Below, piece after piece: positions 50,365 through 60,521 of a stretch of DNA of 64,000 nucleotides. Location of the stretch: the NCBI GenBank assembly GCA_030373145.1, contig JAUCZK010000003.1:62001-126000 (forward strand), in the 5' to 3' direction. This DNA is from Cyanobium sp. CZS48M (GTDB taxonomy: Bacteria > Cyanobacteriota > Cyanobacteriia > PCC-6307 > Cyanobiaceae). The first letter of the stretch is position 1; every line of letters begins with the position of its first letter. Made by a program: the position numbers and the translations under genes. Under the pieces are notes generated by a model that was not told the DNA's origin, did not search any database, and saw only the letters and a list, made by a program, of their open reading frames with translations.

Positions 50365-50797
50365 CCCGGATCACCGTGTGCACATTGCCGCGGGGGTTGA
50401 AGTCGGCCTCCAGCTGCATCCACACCGGTGCGGCCACGGCCACCAGATCATCCAGGATGCGATTGGCCACCTCCTCATGGGAGATGCTGCGGTCGCGCCA
50501 GCTGTTCACGTAGAGCTTGAGGGCCTTGAGTTCCAGCACGCTGGGACCGGGCTGATAGATCAGGCGCAGCACCGCGAAGTCGGGATAGCCGGAGAAGGGG
50601 CACTTGCAGGTGAACTCCGGCAGCTCGATCGACACCTCATAGGCGCGTCCGCAGCGGGGGTTCTCAAAGCAGATCAGCGGCGCCTCCTCGCTGATGATCC
50701 TCTCGCTGTAACGCGGGCTGACGGTGCCCCCCGGGGACTCAGTGGCTGCAGCGGGTGAGGAGGAGGCAGTGGTGCTGCTGCTGAAAGGGGATGGCAT
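50336..50797 (-). CDS. queF: NADPH-dependent 7-cyano-7-deazaguanine (preQ0) reductase
   Basis: 153 aa of the short, unimodular QueF type. Catalytic Cys in [22 protein letters not shown]-site [15 protein letters not shown](S)ISHEE and the Glu/His in [11 protein letters not shown]. It reduces preQ0 to preQ1 for queuosine in tRNA. The first ~25 residues ([16 protein letters not shown]) are low-complexity. No preQ1 riboswitch is visible upstream. Confidence 0.94.
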   Translation of the reverse strand: MPSPFSSSTTASSSPAAATESPGGTVSPRYSERIISEEAPLICFENPRCGRAYEVSIELPEFTCKCPFSGYPDFAVLRLIYQPGPSVLELKALKLYVNSWRDRSISHEEVANRILDDLVAVAAPVWMQLEADFNPRGNVHTVIRVSHGQRQAC

Positions 50798-51034
50798 CAG
50801 TGATCGTAGGAACGGCCAATCAGTGAAGATTACTGAAGCAGGCCTGGCTTTGTTCGCCTTGAACAGCCAAGTTCGCTAGAAATGATCCGAAGGACAAAAC
50901 GTTGGACACGTATCGGAGAGCCCCTTAGCCCTCCTGTCGGAAGTAGCCCCCCGCAAGGCGAAGCAACGCTCCTTCCCACGAAGCGGCACAGACCCCACGG
51001 GGCCGGTGATCTCCATCCCTTCGAGGCTCCAGTC

Positions 51035-51259
51035 ATGACCACAGACCAACTTGTCTACCGGGGTGTCCCCTACAGCAGCCATCAGCACCAGCCGCTCGCC
51101 AGCGTTGAAGCGGTGGAGCATGTGTACCGCGGCGTTCACTACAGCGAGCCGCTGAGGCATGAACCCCTGCCGGTGGATGAAAGCCTCGAGCTTCACTACC
51201 GCGGGCACGTCTATCACCACCGCCAGCAGCAGGCCCAGCTTGACCTGCAGGCGGGCTGA
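51035..51259 (+). CDS. DUF4278 domain-containing protein
   Basis: 74 aa from ATG 51035 (MTTDQLVYRGVPYSS). Three YRG motifs, LVYRGVPYS, HVYRGVHYS and LHYRGHVYH, are the DUF4278 mark: a short strand repeat found in cyanobacterial proteins, function unknown. A longer frame to 50882 is not supported. The gene stands alone, with 237 bp upstream and a hairpin downstream. Confidence 0.85.
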   Translation: MTTDQLVYRGVPYSSHQHQPLASVEAVEHVYRGVHYSEPLRHEPLPVDESLELHYRGHVYHHRQQQAQLDLQAG

Positions 51260-51274
51260 AGCGCGCCAGCCTGA

Positions 51275-51949
<675 letters not shown>

Positions 51950-51969
51950 TCGTTTCGCTCCAGCTCAGC

Positions 51970-52000
51970 AGCCGGGGATCCCATGGGTCTCCGGCTTTTC
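51970..52000 (+). terminator. Rho-independent terminator of glnB
   Basis: AGCCGGGGATCC at the 5' arm pairs with GGGTCTCCGGCT (two G-T pairs) to give a 12-bp hairpin at 51970-51996, followed by TTTTCTGTG. It lies between the convergent glnB and tlyA stops and points along the plus strand. Confidence 0.9.
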
Positions 52001-52005
52001 TGTGT

Positions 52006-52827
52006 TCAGTCCTCAGACAGGGTGCGGCTCACCAGCGCGCGGATCGACTCGGGCGTCACGGGCGCATCAGCCGGTGCGGGCTCCGAGCGCAGCCAGAGCA
52101 GGTATTCGTGGTTGCCGGCGGGGCCGGTGAGCGGTGAGGCGATCAGGCCCCAGGGCCAGAGGCCAAGCGTCGCGGCGGCGGCGCTCACCGCCGTGATCGC
52201 ATCGGCATGGGCGACTGGGTCGCGCACCACACCACCTTTGCCCACCCGCTCGCGGCCCACCTCGAACTGGGGTTTCACCAGCAGCACGGCCTCGGCGGCG
52301 GCGGGCTGCAGCAGGGCCCGCAGGGCCGGCAGCACCAGGGCCAGGGAGATGAAGGAGACATCGGCCACGGCCAGATCGGGCCAGGGGTCAGTGGGGCCGT
52401 AGAGATCTTCTGGACTGAGGCGGCGCAGGTTCGTGCGCTCGCGCAGCACCACCCGCGGGTCGGTGCGCAGGCTCCAGGCGGTCTGGCCGTAGCCCACATC
52501 GATGCCGTACACCCGCTCGGCGCCGTGCTGGAGCAGACAGTCGCTGAAGCCGCCGGTGGAGATGCCGCCATCGAGGCAGACGCGCCCCGCCACCTGCAGC
52601 GGAAAGCTCTCCAGGGCCGCCACCAGCTTCTCGCCGCCGCGGGAGACGAAGCGGGGCGGATGGCTCACCTCGGGCCTGAGCTCTGGGGGCACTTCATGGC
52701 CGGGCTTGTCCAGCACCCGGTCGCCGCTGCGCACCCGCCCGGCACGGATCAACTGCTGCGCCTGCTGACGGCTGGCGGCCAGGCCCAGCGCCACCAGATG
52801 CTGATCGAGCCGCTGCTTGCCTGCCAT
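52006..52827 (-). CDS. tlyA: TlyA family 23S/16S rRNA 2'-O-methyltransferase (hemolysin A)
   Basis: 273 aa. N-terminal S4 RNA-binding domain (~1-60, RLDQHLVALGLAASRQQAQQLI) and FtsJ-like methyltransferase with FVSRGGEKLVAAL, motif I CLDGGISTGGFSDCLLQ, GIDVGYGQTAWSLR and KPQFEVGRERVGKGGVVRD. Motif I has Gly-Gly-Ile where most members have Val-Gly-Ala, a small change. TlyA methylates rRNA. Divergent from purB by 56 bp. Confidence 0.92.
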   Translation of the reverse strand: MAGKQRLDQHLVALGLAASRQQAQQLIRAGRVRSGDRVLDKPGHEVPPELRPEVSHPPRFVSRGGEKLVAALESFPLQVAGRVCLDGGISTGGFSDCLLQHGAERVYGIDVGYGQTAWSLRTDPRVVLRERTNLRRLSPEDLYGPTDPWPDLAVADVSFISLALVLPALRALLQPAAAEAVLLVKPQFEVGRERVGKGGVVRDPVAHADAITAVSAAAATLGLWPWGLIASPLTGPAGNHEYLLWLRSEPAPADAPVTPESIRALVSRTLSED

Positions 52828-52883
52828 CGGGATCCCGTGGGGGTCGACCCATAGATTGACCAGGAAGTTGCCACGCGCTGGCC

Positions 52884-54179
52884 TTGATCGAGCGTTACAC
52901 CCTGCCCGAAATGGGCAACCTCTGGAGCGAAGAGGCCAAGTTCCAGAGCTGGCTGGATGTGGAGATCGCCGCCACCGACGCCAACTGCCAGCTGGGCCGT
53001 GTGCCCCAGGAGGCCATGGCCGCGATCCGCGAGCGGGCCCGCTTCGAAGTGCCGCGCATCCTGGAGATCGAGGCGGAGGTGCGCCACGACGTGATCGCCT
53101 TCCTCACCAACGTCAATGAGCACGTGGGCGATGCCGGCCGCTACATCCACGTGGGCATGACCAGCTCGGATGTGCTCGACACGGGCCTGGCCCTGCAGCT
53201 CAAGGCGTCGGTGGCGGCGCTGCGGCTGGAACTCGATCAACTGGCCACCGCCCTGCGGACCCTGGCCAGGGAGCACAAGGACACGGTGATGATCGGCCGC
53301 TCCCATGCGATCCATGGCGAGCCGATCACCTTCGGCTTCAAGGTGGCGGGCTGGCTGGCGGAAACGGAGCGCAACCGGGAGCGGCTGCAGCGGCTGGCCC
53401 AGGTGGTGGCGGTGGGTCAGGTGAGCGGGGCCATGGGCACCTACGCCAACACCGACCCCGAGGTGGAGGCCCTCACCTGCGCCAGCCTGGGGCTGGAGCC
53501 CGACACCGCCAGCACCCAGGTGATCGGCCGTGACCGCCACGCCGAATACATCCTGACCCTGGCACTGGTGGGCACCTCGCTGGAGCGGTTCACGACGGAG
53601 ATCCGCAACCTGCAGCGCACCGATGTGCTGGAAGTGGAGGAGAACTTCGCCAAGGGGCAGAAGGGCAGCTCGGCGATGCCCCACAAGCGCAATCCGATCC
53701 GCAGCGAGCGGATCAGCGGTCTGGCGCGGGTGTTGCGCAGCTACACGATCGCGGCCCTGGAGAACGTGGCCCTCTGGCACGAGCGCGACATCAGCCACAG
53801 CTCGGTGGAGCGGATGATGCTGCCCGATTGCTCCTGCACGCTGCACTTCATGCTGCGGGAAACCACCGAGGTGGTGAAGGGTCTGGGGGTCTACCCGGAG
53901 AACATGGCCCGCAACCTGAATGTGTACGGCGGCGTGGTGTTCAGCCAGCGGGTGCTGCTGGCCCTGGTGGAGAGCGGCCTCAGCCGCGAAGACGCCTACC
54001 GGATCGTGCAGCGCCACGCCCACGACGCCTGGAACCGCGAGGGGGGCGACTTCCGCGCCAACCTGGCCGCCGACCCCGAGCTGAGCGCACGGCTGAACAG
54101 CGCTCAGCTTGACGCCTGTTTTTCCAGCGACCTGCACCGCGCCCAGCTGGATGTGATCTGGGAGCGGCTGGGGATCTGA
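52884..54179 (+). CDS. purB: Adenylosuccinate lyase
   Basis: 431 aa from TTG 52884 (MIERYTLPEMGNLWSEEAKF matches family N-termini). Fumarase/aspartase superfamily signature GSSAMPHKRNPIRSE (~266-280), catalytic His region GMTSSDVLDT and GRSHAIHGEPITFGFK. Cleaves SAICAR and adenylosuccinate in purine synthesis. Full length; stop is 42 bp from the convergent helicase stop. Confidence 0.96.
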   Translation: MIERYTLPEMGNLWSEEAKFQSWLDVEIAATDANCQLGRVPQEAMAAIRERARFEVPRILEIEAEVRHDVIAFLTNVNEHVGDAGRYIHVGMTSSDVLDTGLALQLKASVAALRLELDQLATALRTLAREHKDTVMIGRSHAIHGEPITFGFKVAGWLAETERNRERLQRLAQVVAVGQVSGAMGTYANTDPEVEALTCASLGLEPDTASTQVIGRDRHAEYILTLALVGTSLERFTTEIRNLQRTDVLEVEENFAKGQKGSSAMPHKRNPIRSERISGLARVLRSYTIAALENVALWHERDISHSSVERMMLPDCSCTLHFMLRETTEVVKGLGVYPENMARNLNVYGGVVFSQRVLLALVESGLSREDAYRIVQRHAHDAWNREGGDFRANLAADPELSARLNSAQLDACFSSDLHRAQLDVIWERLGI

Positions 54180-54221
54180 GCCTGCTGGATTTGCAATCCC
54201 GCTCCGCTTAAGGCTCCGCGC

Positions 54222-57098
54222 TCAGGCCGTTTGGGGTGCTGCTGCCGGGCGCTCCATGGCCGGGGTGGCAGGAGCGGACGGTGAGACGGGAGCGGCTTCG
54301 GCGCGCAGATCAACGAATTCCGACACCGGAAAACGGTTGATCGCCTGCAGCGCCTTGCGAGCGGTGGTGCGCAGCTGCTCGCTGATCGCTTCGGCATAGG
54401 GCACCTGGGCGAGCAGATCGACGGTGCGGCGCAGGATGCGCACGATGTCGCCTTCATCGAGGGAGGTGTTGGCGATCACGTCGTTCCAGCTGCTGCCACG
54501 GGCCCAGGCATGCACCAGCCCCATCAGCTCGGGCTCCCACCAGGCGGGCACCACCACATGGGCCCGCTCCTGATGGCGCAGCAGCTCCCGGCGCAGACCG
54601 CTCACATCGTGCAGGGCCTCCTCCGAGCGCGGTGGCGGCGGGAAACCGCTCCAGAGGTCGGGGCGGTTCACCTCGGTGCTGATCGCCTCGAACACCGCCG
54701 CCAGCTCCGCCGGGTTGAGCTCATCGAGGTGGCCGCTCATCAGGGCCAGGCCCAGCCAGAGCTCGTTGTCGCCGCGCAGGGCGGCCACGGTGCGGCCCAC
54801 TTCGGTGGGCTCCAGGCCATCGGGCCCGGCCAGGGCACCGAAGGCGCGCAGGATCTCGATCAGGGCCAGGAAGGTGTCCCAGTGGCGGTTGGCGCGGTGG
54901 TGGAGCAGGCGCTGGCGCTCCTCGATCTCCTCGCCCAGCTCCTCCATCCGCCGCCGTTGCTTCTTGAGCTGGCGCCGGTCGCCCCAGCGGTGGGCGGGAT
55001 GCTGCTCCAGCTCCTCCTCCAGCTGCTGCACCAGCTCCGCCTGGCTGAGCACCTCCCCGGCCAGGTCGTACTGGGGGGTGTGCATGTCGTGGCGGCGGGC
55101 CATGGAGGCCACCGCCAGGGCCAGGCCACCGCTGGCGTTGTCGCCGTGGCGAATCTCGCCGGCGTGCCCCAGTCGTGGGGCCGCGATCGAGTCCACCTGC
55201 AGGCAGCTCAACTCGGCATGGAGGCTCACCACCCCATGGCAGGGCACCAGGATCCAGACGTTCTCATCGGTGAGGCAGAGCAGCAGCGGAAACTGGCCGG
55301 AGCCCTGCTGTTTGGCCACAATCACCGCCGGTGTCACCCGGGCCCGCAGCGGCGGCGCCTTGAGGCTCACCAGGGTGCCCTCACTGGCAAACTGCAGCGC
55401 CAGGGTGAGTTCGTGGGCCAGGGTTTCCTCGGCCTGCTGCTGCAGGATGCGCTGGATGCGCCGCTCCTCCCGCAGCCGCTCCCGCTGCTTCTCGTAGGTC
55501 TCGAAGTCCTCCCAGGGGATGTCGGCGGTGGGGCCCGCCAGCTGGGCCAGCTGGGCGCGCAGGGAGGCGATGTTGGATTCATCCTCCACCAGATCCAGGG
55601 TGGCCAGGTAACGGCCGAAGCTGCGCTCCACCAGCTGCTGGGCCTTGGCCAGGTCGTAGCGCTGCAGCAGGTTCAGCACCATGCCGTAACTGGGGGTGAA
55701 CTGGCTCACCAGCGGATCGGCGGGGCTGGTGGCCAGCTGTCCCGCCTCGCGCACCCCCTCGAAGCGGCTCTGCACCGTCACCACATAGCCCTGGACATCG
55801 AGTCCGCGCCGCCCGGCCCGGCCCGCCATCTGCAGGAACTCGCTGCCCATCAGCGGCCGGTGGCCCCGCTCGGTGCGCTTGGAGAGGGCGGAGATCACCG
55901 TGGTGCGCGCCGGCATGTTGATTCCCGCCGCCAGGGTTTCGGTGGCGAACACCACCTTGATCAGCCCCTGCTGAAACAGCTCCTCGATCAGTTCCTTCCA
56001 GGCCGGCAGCACCCCGGCGTGGTGGGCGGCGATGCCGCGGGTGAGGGCCTCGGCGTGGCCGCCCTCACGCACCGCCTCGGGGGTGGCGGCCACGAAAGCA
56101 TCGAGCCGGGCCACGATTCGGGCCTGCTCCTGCTCATTCACCAGACAGACGCGGCCCAGGTCGCGCACCGCCTTGTCGCAGGCGCGGCGGCTGAAGATGA
56201 AATAGATGGCGGGCAGCATGTCGCGCTCGGCCATCTGGGCCACCACGAAGGGCAGCGGCGCCGCCTCCGGCTGGGGCGGCTTCGGGCTCCTGCCCTTGCG
56301 CCGCTCCCCCTTGGGCGCCCGCCACACCTTGCAATTGGGGTGCAGGCCGGTGCCCTCGTCGTTGAGCAGGGGATGGAGCCCCTTGGCGCTGCAGAAGCTG
56401 AAGGCCAGCGGCACCGGCCGGTGGTCGCTCACCACCAGGGTGGTGGGCCCATGCACCCGCTCGATCCAGTCGGTGAGCTGACCGGCATTGGCCACCGTGG
56501 CCGAAAGGGCCACCAGCTGCACCGGCGGCGGGCAGTGAATGATCGATTCCTCCCAGACCGTGCCGCGCTGGGAATCGTTCATGTAGTGGCACTCATCGAG
56601 CACCACCGCCTCCACATCGGCGAGGGGATCGTCACCCCGATCCACCTCCGCGTAGAGCATGTTGCGGAAGATCTCGGTGGTCATCACCACGATCGGCGCC
56701 TCGCGGTTCACGCTCAGATCACCGGTCATCAGCCCCACCCGTTCAGCCCCGAACTGCTCACGGAAATCGCGCAGTTTCTGGTTGGAGAGCGCCTTGAGCG
56801 GCGTGGTGTAAAACACCTTCTGCCCATGGGCCAGGGCCCGGTGGATGGCGTACTCGCCCACCAGCGTTTTGCCCGAGCCGGTGGGGGCGCTCACCACCAC
56901 CGAATGGCCCTGGTTGAGGGCATCGATCGCCTCCAGCTGGAAGGGATCGAGGGGGAAGGGGAACAGCTGATCGAGGGGCGGCACCTCAGTTGGATCCCCG
57001 GCCAGATCCTTCACCGCCTCTGGAGTACTGATCTCGGCCGAACGTTCTGGGGCCGCCGCCGGATCAGGTGGAGCGTCGGAACCGGCGGTTTGCATCAC
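54222..57098 (-). CDS. DEAD/DExH-box RNA helicase, Ski2/Mtr4 type
   Basis: 958 aa (start MMQTAGSD; a second ATG one codon in). RecA1: VVVSAPTGSGKTLVGEYA, PLKALSNQKLRDF, VVLDECHYMND (DEVH-type DECH), LSATVAN. RecA2: FATETLAAGINMPARTT and QMAGRAGRRGLDVQGYV. A long C-terminal part includes a coiled coil (~705-745, QLKKQRRRMEELGEEIEERQ) and the DSHCT-like helical domain near the end (LHDVSGLRRELLRHQ, VVPAWWEPELMGLVHAWARG). Plants and cyanobacteria carry such Ski2-like RNA helicases; target RNA is unknown. Divergent from bioF. Confidence 0.92.
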   Translation of the reverse strand: MMQTAGSDAPPDPAAAPERSAEISTPEAVKDLAGDPTEVPPLDQLFPFPLDPFQLEAIDALNQGHSVVVSAPTGSGKTLVGEYAIHRALAHGQKVFYTTPLKALSNQKLRDFREQFGAERVGLMTGDLSVNREAPIVVMTTEIFRNMLYAEVDRGDDPLADVEAVVLDECHYMNDSQRGTVWEESIIHCPPPVQLVALSATVANAGQLTDWIERVHGPTTLVVSDHRPVPLAFSFCSAKGLHPLLNDEGTGLHPNCKVWRAPKGERRKGRSPKPPQPEAAPLPFVVAQMAERDMLPAIYFIFSRRACDKAVRDLGRVCLVNEQEQARIVARLDAFVAATPEAVREGGHAEALTRGIAAHHAGVLPAWKELIEELFQQGLIKVVFATETLAAGINMPARTTVISALSKRTERGHRPLMGSEFLQMAGRAGRRGLDVQGYVVTVQSRFEGVREAGQLATSPADPLVSQFTPSYGMVLNLLQRYDLAKAQQLVERSFGRYLATLDLVEDESNIASLRAQLAQLAGPTADIPWEDFETYEKQRERLREERRIQRILQQQAEETLAHELTLALQFASEGTLVSLKAPPLRARVTPAVIVAKQQGSGQFPLLLCLTDENVWILVPCHGVVSLHAELSCLQVDSIAAPRLGHAGEIRHGDNASGGLALAVASMARRHDMHTPQYDLAGEVLSQAELVQQLEEELEQHPAHRWGDRRQLKKQRRRMEELGEEIEERQRLLHHRANRHWDTFLALIEILRAFGALAGPDGLEPTEVGRTVAALRGDNELWLGLALMSGHLDELNPAELAAVFEAISTEVNRPDLWSGFPPPPRSEEALHDVSGLRRELLRHQERAHVVVPAWWEPELMGLVHAWARGSSWNDVIANTSLDEGDIVRILRRTVDLLAQVPYAEAISEQLRTTARKALQAINRFPVSEFVDLRAEAAPVSPSAPATPAMERPAAAPQTA

Positions 57099-57164
57099 CC
57101 AATCTTATGGGCTGCCCAGCAAGCAAAGTGGAGTGAGTGCAACTGCCCTGGCGGCGCCTTCCGC

Positions 57165-58361
57165 GTGGCCCGTGATCCGCTCGATTCAATTCAGCAGGCC
57201 CTCGGCCGGGTGCCAGAGCAGCGGCAGCGGCGGCTGCGCATGTTCCGCCCCGGCCCAGGCGCCACCCTGCTGCCAGGCGATGGCGAGACCGGCCCAGCCC
57301 AGGGGCCCCTGCTTGATCTGGCCAGTAACGACTACCTCGGGCTCAGCGCCCACCCCAACCTCAAGGCGGCGGCCATGGCCGCGATCCAGAGCGAGGGGGT
57401 GGGCTCGGGCGGATCAAGGCTGGTGAGCGGCACGCGGCCCTGCCACATCAGCCTCGAGGCGGCCCTCGCCCAGTGGCTGGGGCGCCAGCGGGTGCTGCTC
57501 TTCCCCAGCGGCTTTCAGGCCAACCTGGCGGGGGTGCTGGCCCTGGCCGATCGCCACAGTGAGGTGATCGCCGACCGGCTGATCCACCACTCCCTGCTGG
57601 TGGGGATCCAGGCCAGCGGCGCCCGCCTGCGCCGCTTTCGCCACAACGACCTCTCAGACCTGCGGCGCCTGCTGCAGCGCGGCGCCCGGGGCGAGCCGCA
57701 GCGGCGGCGGCTGGTGGTGAGCGAGAGCTTGTTCAGCATGGAAGGCACCAGCCCAGATTTGCCCGGCATTGCCGCCGCCTGCCAGGAGTTCGGCGCCCTG
57801 CTGCTGCTGGATGAAGCCCATGGCCTCGGCCTGCTCGGCCCCGGCGGCCGCGGCCTGGCCTGGGGTGTGGCGGGGGTGAGCCTGGTGAGCGGCACCTTCG
57901 GCAAGGCCTTCGGCGCCGGTGGGGCCTTCCTCGCCGCCGATGACCCCTTGGGCGAGTGGCTGCTGCAGAGCTCCGGCGCCTTTCGCTACACCACCGCCCT
58001 GGCCCCGCCGCTGGCGGCCGCGGCCGCAGCGGCCCTGGAGCTGCTCCAGGCCGATCCAGGCCAGGGCGCCGCCCTGCTGCGGCGGGCCCGGCGCTGGCGG
58101 GAGGCCCTCGCCGCCGCCGGCTGGCGGCGGCCCCCTGGCGAGGGTCCGGTGTTGCCGCTGCACGTGGGTGAGGACGCCCTCGCCCTCGACCTGCAGCGCC
58201 ACCTGGAGCAGGCCGGCCTGCTGGCAGTGGCCATCCGCCCGCCCACGGTGCCGCCGGGCACGGCGCGGCTGCGGCTGGTGCTGCGCCGCGACCTGCCCCA
58301 CGGCAGCCTTGAGCGCCTGCTCCAGGCCCTGGCCAGCTGGCCCCACGCCCCCATCCCATGA
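57165..58361 (+). CDS. bioF: 8-amino-7-oxononanoate synthase
   Basis: 398 aa from GTG 57165 (VARDPLDSIQQALGRV), the only plausible start before the conserved part. Alpha-oxoamine synthase, PLP-dependent: LLDLASNDYLGLSAHP, GSGGSRLVSGTRPCHISLEAAL, SLFSMEGTSPDL, LLLLDEAHGLGLLGPGG and GTFGKAFGAGGAFLA with the PLP lysine. First gene of the biotin cluster; 4-bp overlap with the esterase gene. Confidence 0.94.
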   Translation: MARDPLDSIQQALGRVPEQRQRRLRMFRPGPGATLLPGDGETGPAQGPLLDLASNDYLGLSAHPNLKAAAMAAIQSEGVGSGGSRLVSGTRPCHISLEAALAQWLGRQRVLLFPSGFQANLAGVLALADRHSEVIADRLIHHSLLVGIQASGARLRRFRHNDLSDLRRLLQRGARGEPQRRRLVVSESLFSMEGTSPDLPGIAAACQEFGALLLLDEAHGLGLLGPGGRGLAWGVAGVSLVSGTFGKAFGAGGAFLAADDPLGEWLLQSSGAFRYTTALAPPLAAAAAAALELLQADPGQGAALLRRARRWREALAAAGWRRPPGEGPVLPLHVGEDALALDLQRHLEQAGLLAVAIRPPTVPPGTARLRLVLRRDLPHGSLERLLQALASWPHAPIP

Positions 58362-59056
58362 ACCGTGCTGCGCTGCAACTGATCGCCATGCACGGCTGGG
58401 CCGGCGACAGTCGGGCCTGGGGTCCCTGGCAGGAGGCGGCGGGCCGCCGGGGCTGGGGCTGGCAAAGCGGCGAGCGCGGCTACGGCCAGCTGGCCCCCAG
58501 CAGCCCCCAGTGGCCGCAGCACAGCGGCCCCCGGGCCGTGATCGTGCATTCACTTGGGCTGCACCTGCTGCCGGAGACGGTGCTGGCGGGGGCCGAGGCG
58601 GTGGTGCTGCTGGCCAGCTTCGGGCGCTTCGTGCCCGCTGGGCCCGGTGGCCGGCGCTGGCGGCAGGCCCTGCGCGGCATGGGCCAGCGCCTGGAGGCCG
58701 GCGACACCGCCGCCATGCTCAACGACTTCCTGCGCGAAGCCGCGGCTCCCGCCGCGGTGGAGCGGCTGCCGGCGGGGCCCGCCTCGGCCTCCATGCCGGC
58801 CGAAGGGATTGAGCGCTTGCGCCAGGATCTGCGGCGGCTGGAGCAATGCAGCGCCGTGCCCGCCGCCTACCCCACCGGCGCCCGCAGCCTGATCGTGGAG
58901 GCCGGAGCTGATCGCATCGTGGCCGCCGAGAGCCGATCGGCCCTGGCCCAGGCCCTGCCGGCCGCCGAGCGCTGGCCCCTGGCCGGAGCCGGCCACAGCC
59001 TGCTGGAGTGCGACCTGATTGAGCCGATGCTGGACTGGCTGGAGGCCGGGCTCTGA
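58358..59056 (+). CDS. Alpha/beta hydrolase, probable pimeloyl-ACP methyl ester esterase (BioK-like)
   Basis: 232 aa. LIAMHGWAGDSRAWGPW oxyanion motif, nucleophile Ser in VIVHSLGLHLLP, and a late GAGHSLLECD supplying His; Asp around AGADRIV. BioH in E. coli and BioK in Synechococcus (known to replace BioH) end the fatty-acid-like pimelate pathway by removing the methyl that BioC adds. Position directly between bioF and bioC, overlapping both, makes that role very likely. Confidence 0.85.
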   Translation: MNRAALQLIAMHGWAGDSRAWGPWQEAAGRRGWGWQSGERGYGQLAPSSPQWPQHSGPRAVIVHSLGLHLLPETVLAGAEAVVLLASFGRFVPAGPGGRRWRQALRGMGQRLEAGDTAAMLNDFLREAAAPAAVERLPAGPASASMPAEGIERLRQDLRRLEQCSAVPAAYPTGARSLIVEAGADRIVAAESRSALAQALPAAERWPLAGAGHSLLECDLIEPMLDWLEAGL

Positions 59057-59886
59057 TGGTGCTGCTACGCACAGCCCCCTCCATGGCCGATCGCGTACGG
59101 CTGGCCTTCAGCCGCCGTGCCCGCCACTACAACGCCGCCGCCAGCCTGCAGCGGGCCGTGGCCTGGCGACTGGCCCGCCACTGTCGCCACCTGCCCCTCC
59201 CGGCCGGCCCGATGGCGGATCTGGGGGCGGGCACCGGTTTGCTCAGCAACGCCCTGGAGCAACAGCGGCCCGGCCTGGACCTGCTGCGCCTCGATGCCTG
59301 CGCGGCCCTGCTGGAGCAGGGAGCCCGCCAACAGACCGAGGCATCGGCCCTGGCCAGCCCCGCTGCTGCAGCTACCCAGCTGCTCTGGGACCTCAACGAC
59401 GGCCTGCCCGACGGCCTGGACGGCGCGGCGTTGCTGGTGTCGAGCTTCGCGCTGCACTGGCTGGAGGATCCCTGCGCCAGCCTGGGTCAGTGGTGCGACG
59501 CCCTGGCGCCGGGGGGCTGGCTTGGGCTGGCCGTGCCCATCGCCGGCAGCTTTCCCCAGTGGCACCAGGCCGCGGCCGCCGCCGGCGTGGCCTGCACCGC
59601 CCTGCCCCTGCCCGAGGGGGACCGCCTGCTGGCCGTGGCTGCCCCACGCCTGCAGCTGCGCCTGGCCACGTCCCTGCGCTTCAGCCAGCGCGGCCCCAGC
59701 GGCCGGTCCCTGCTGCGCCCCATGGGCGCCATCGGTGCGGGCAGCAGCAGGGCCAAACCCCTGGGGGTGGGAGGCTGGCGGCGGCTGGAGGCCCACTGGC
59801 CTCACGACCCCGACGGCCCCAGGAGCCTGAGCTGGGACGTGCTGCTGCTGCTGGGCCGCCGAACCCCCATGGGGCTGAAGCGATGA
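59056..59886 (+). CDS. bioC: Malonyl-ACP O-methyltransferase
   Basis: 276 aa. FSRRARHYNAAASLQRAVAWRLA is a BioC-type N-terminus, MADLGAGTGLLSNAL is SAM motif I, and SSFALHWLEDPCASLGQWCDAL is the family's FALHWL motif. It methylates malonyl-ACP to disguise it for pimelate synthesis. It starts with a one-base overlap with the esterase and ends in a 4-bp overlap with bioD. Confidence 0.93.
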   Translation: MVLLRTAPSMADRVRLAFSRRARHYNAAASLQRAVAWRLARHCRHLPLPAGPMADLGAGTGLLSNALEQQRPGLDLLRLDACAALLEQGARQQTEASALASPAAAATQLLWDLNDGLPDGLDGAALLVSSFALHWLEDPCASLGQWCDALAPGGWLGLAVPIAGSFPQWHQAAAAAGVACTALPLPEGDRLLAVAAPRLQLRLATSLRFSQRGPSGRSLLRPMGAIGAGSSRAKPLGVGGWRRLEAHWPHDPDGPRSLSWDVLLLLGRRTPMGLKR

Positions 59887-60521
59887 CACGGCTGGTGGTC
59901 TGCGGCACCGACACCGATGTGGGCAAGACCGTGGTGAGCGCCCTGCTGGTGCAGGGCCTTGGGGCCCACTACTGGAAGCCGGTGCAGTGCGGTCTGGAGG
60001 AGGGGGGCGACACCGCCCGGGTGGCGGCCCTGCTGGGGCTCACCCCCAGCGAGGCCGCGGAGCGGCTGCTGCCGGAGGCCTACCGCTTCAACCATCCGGT
60101 CTCACCCCACTGGGCCGCGGAGCTGGAGCAGCGGCCGATCGAGCTGGAGCGCCTGGCACTGCCCCTGGTGAGGGGTCCGCTGGTGGTGGAAACCGCCGGC
60201 GGCCTGCTGGTGCCCCTACGCCTCGACAGCCTCCAGATCGATCAGATCAGCCGCTGGGGCCTGCCGGTACTGCTGGTGGCCCGCAGCGGCCTGGGCACCC
60301 TCAACCACACCCTGCTGTCGGTGGAAGCCCTGCGCACCAGGGGCATCCCCCTGCTGGGCCTGGTGCTCAACGGCCCCCTCCACCCCGACAACCCCCGCAC
60401 CCTGGAGACAATGACCGGGGCGCGGGTGCTGGCCTGCCTGCCCCCCCTGCCCCGGCTCGATCGCCAGGCCCTCGCCGAGCACTGGCAGGCCAGCGGCCTG
60501 GCCCGTAGCCTGGCCCGATGA
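59883..60521 (+). CDS. bioD: Dethiobiotin synthase
   Basis: 212 aa. P-loop VVCGTDTDVGKTVVSALL, YWKPVQCGLEEGGDT and VETAGGLLVPL are the BioD motifs. It closes the ureido ring of dethiobiotin with ATP and CO2. Overlaps bioC at its start and the 51-aa ORF at its end, each by 4 bp. Confidence 0.95.
   Translation: MTRLVVCGTDTDVGKTVVSALLVQGLGAHYWKPVQCGLEEGGDTARVAALLGLTPSEAAERLLPEAYRFNHPVSPHWAAELEQRPIELERLALPLVRGPLVVETAGGLLVPLRLDSLQIDQISRWGLPVLLVARSGLGTLNHTLLSVEALRTRGIPLLGLVLNGPLHPDNPRTLETMTGARVLACLPPLPRLDRQALAEHWQASGLARSLAR

Noticed and set aside
54510-57100. Very long plus-strand open frame opposite the helicase (part of a 1283-codon frame)
   Set aside because: It is the antisense shadow of the helicase in G+C-rich sequence (His/Gln/Gly/Leu rich, no domain); only its last part, from 57165, is real (bioF).
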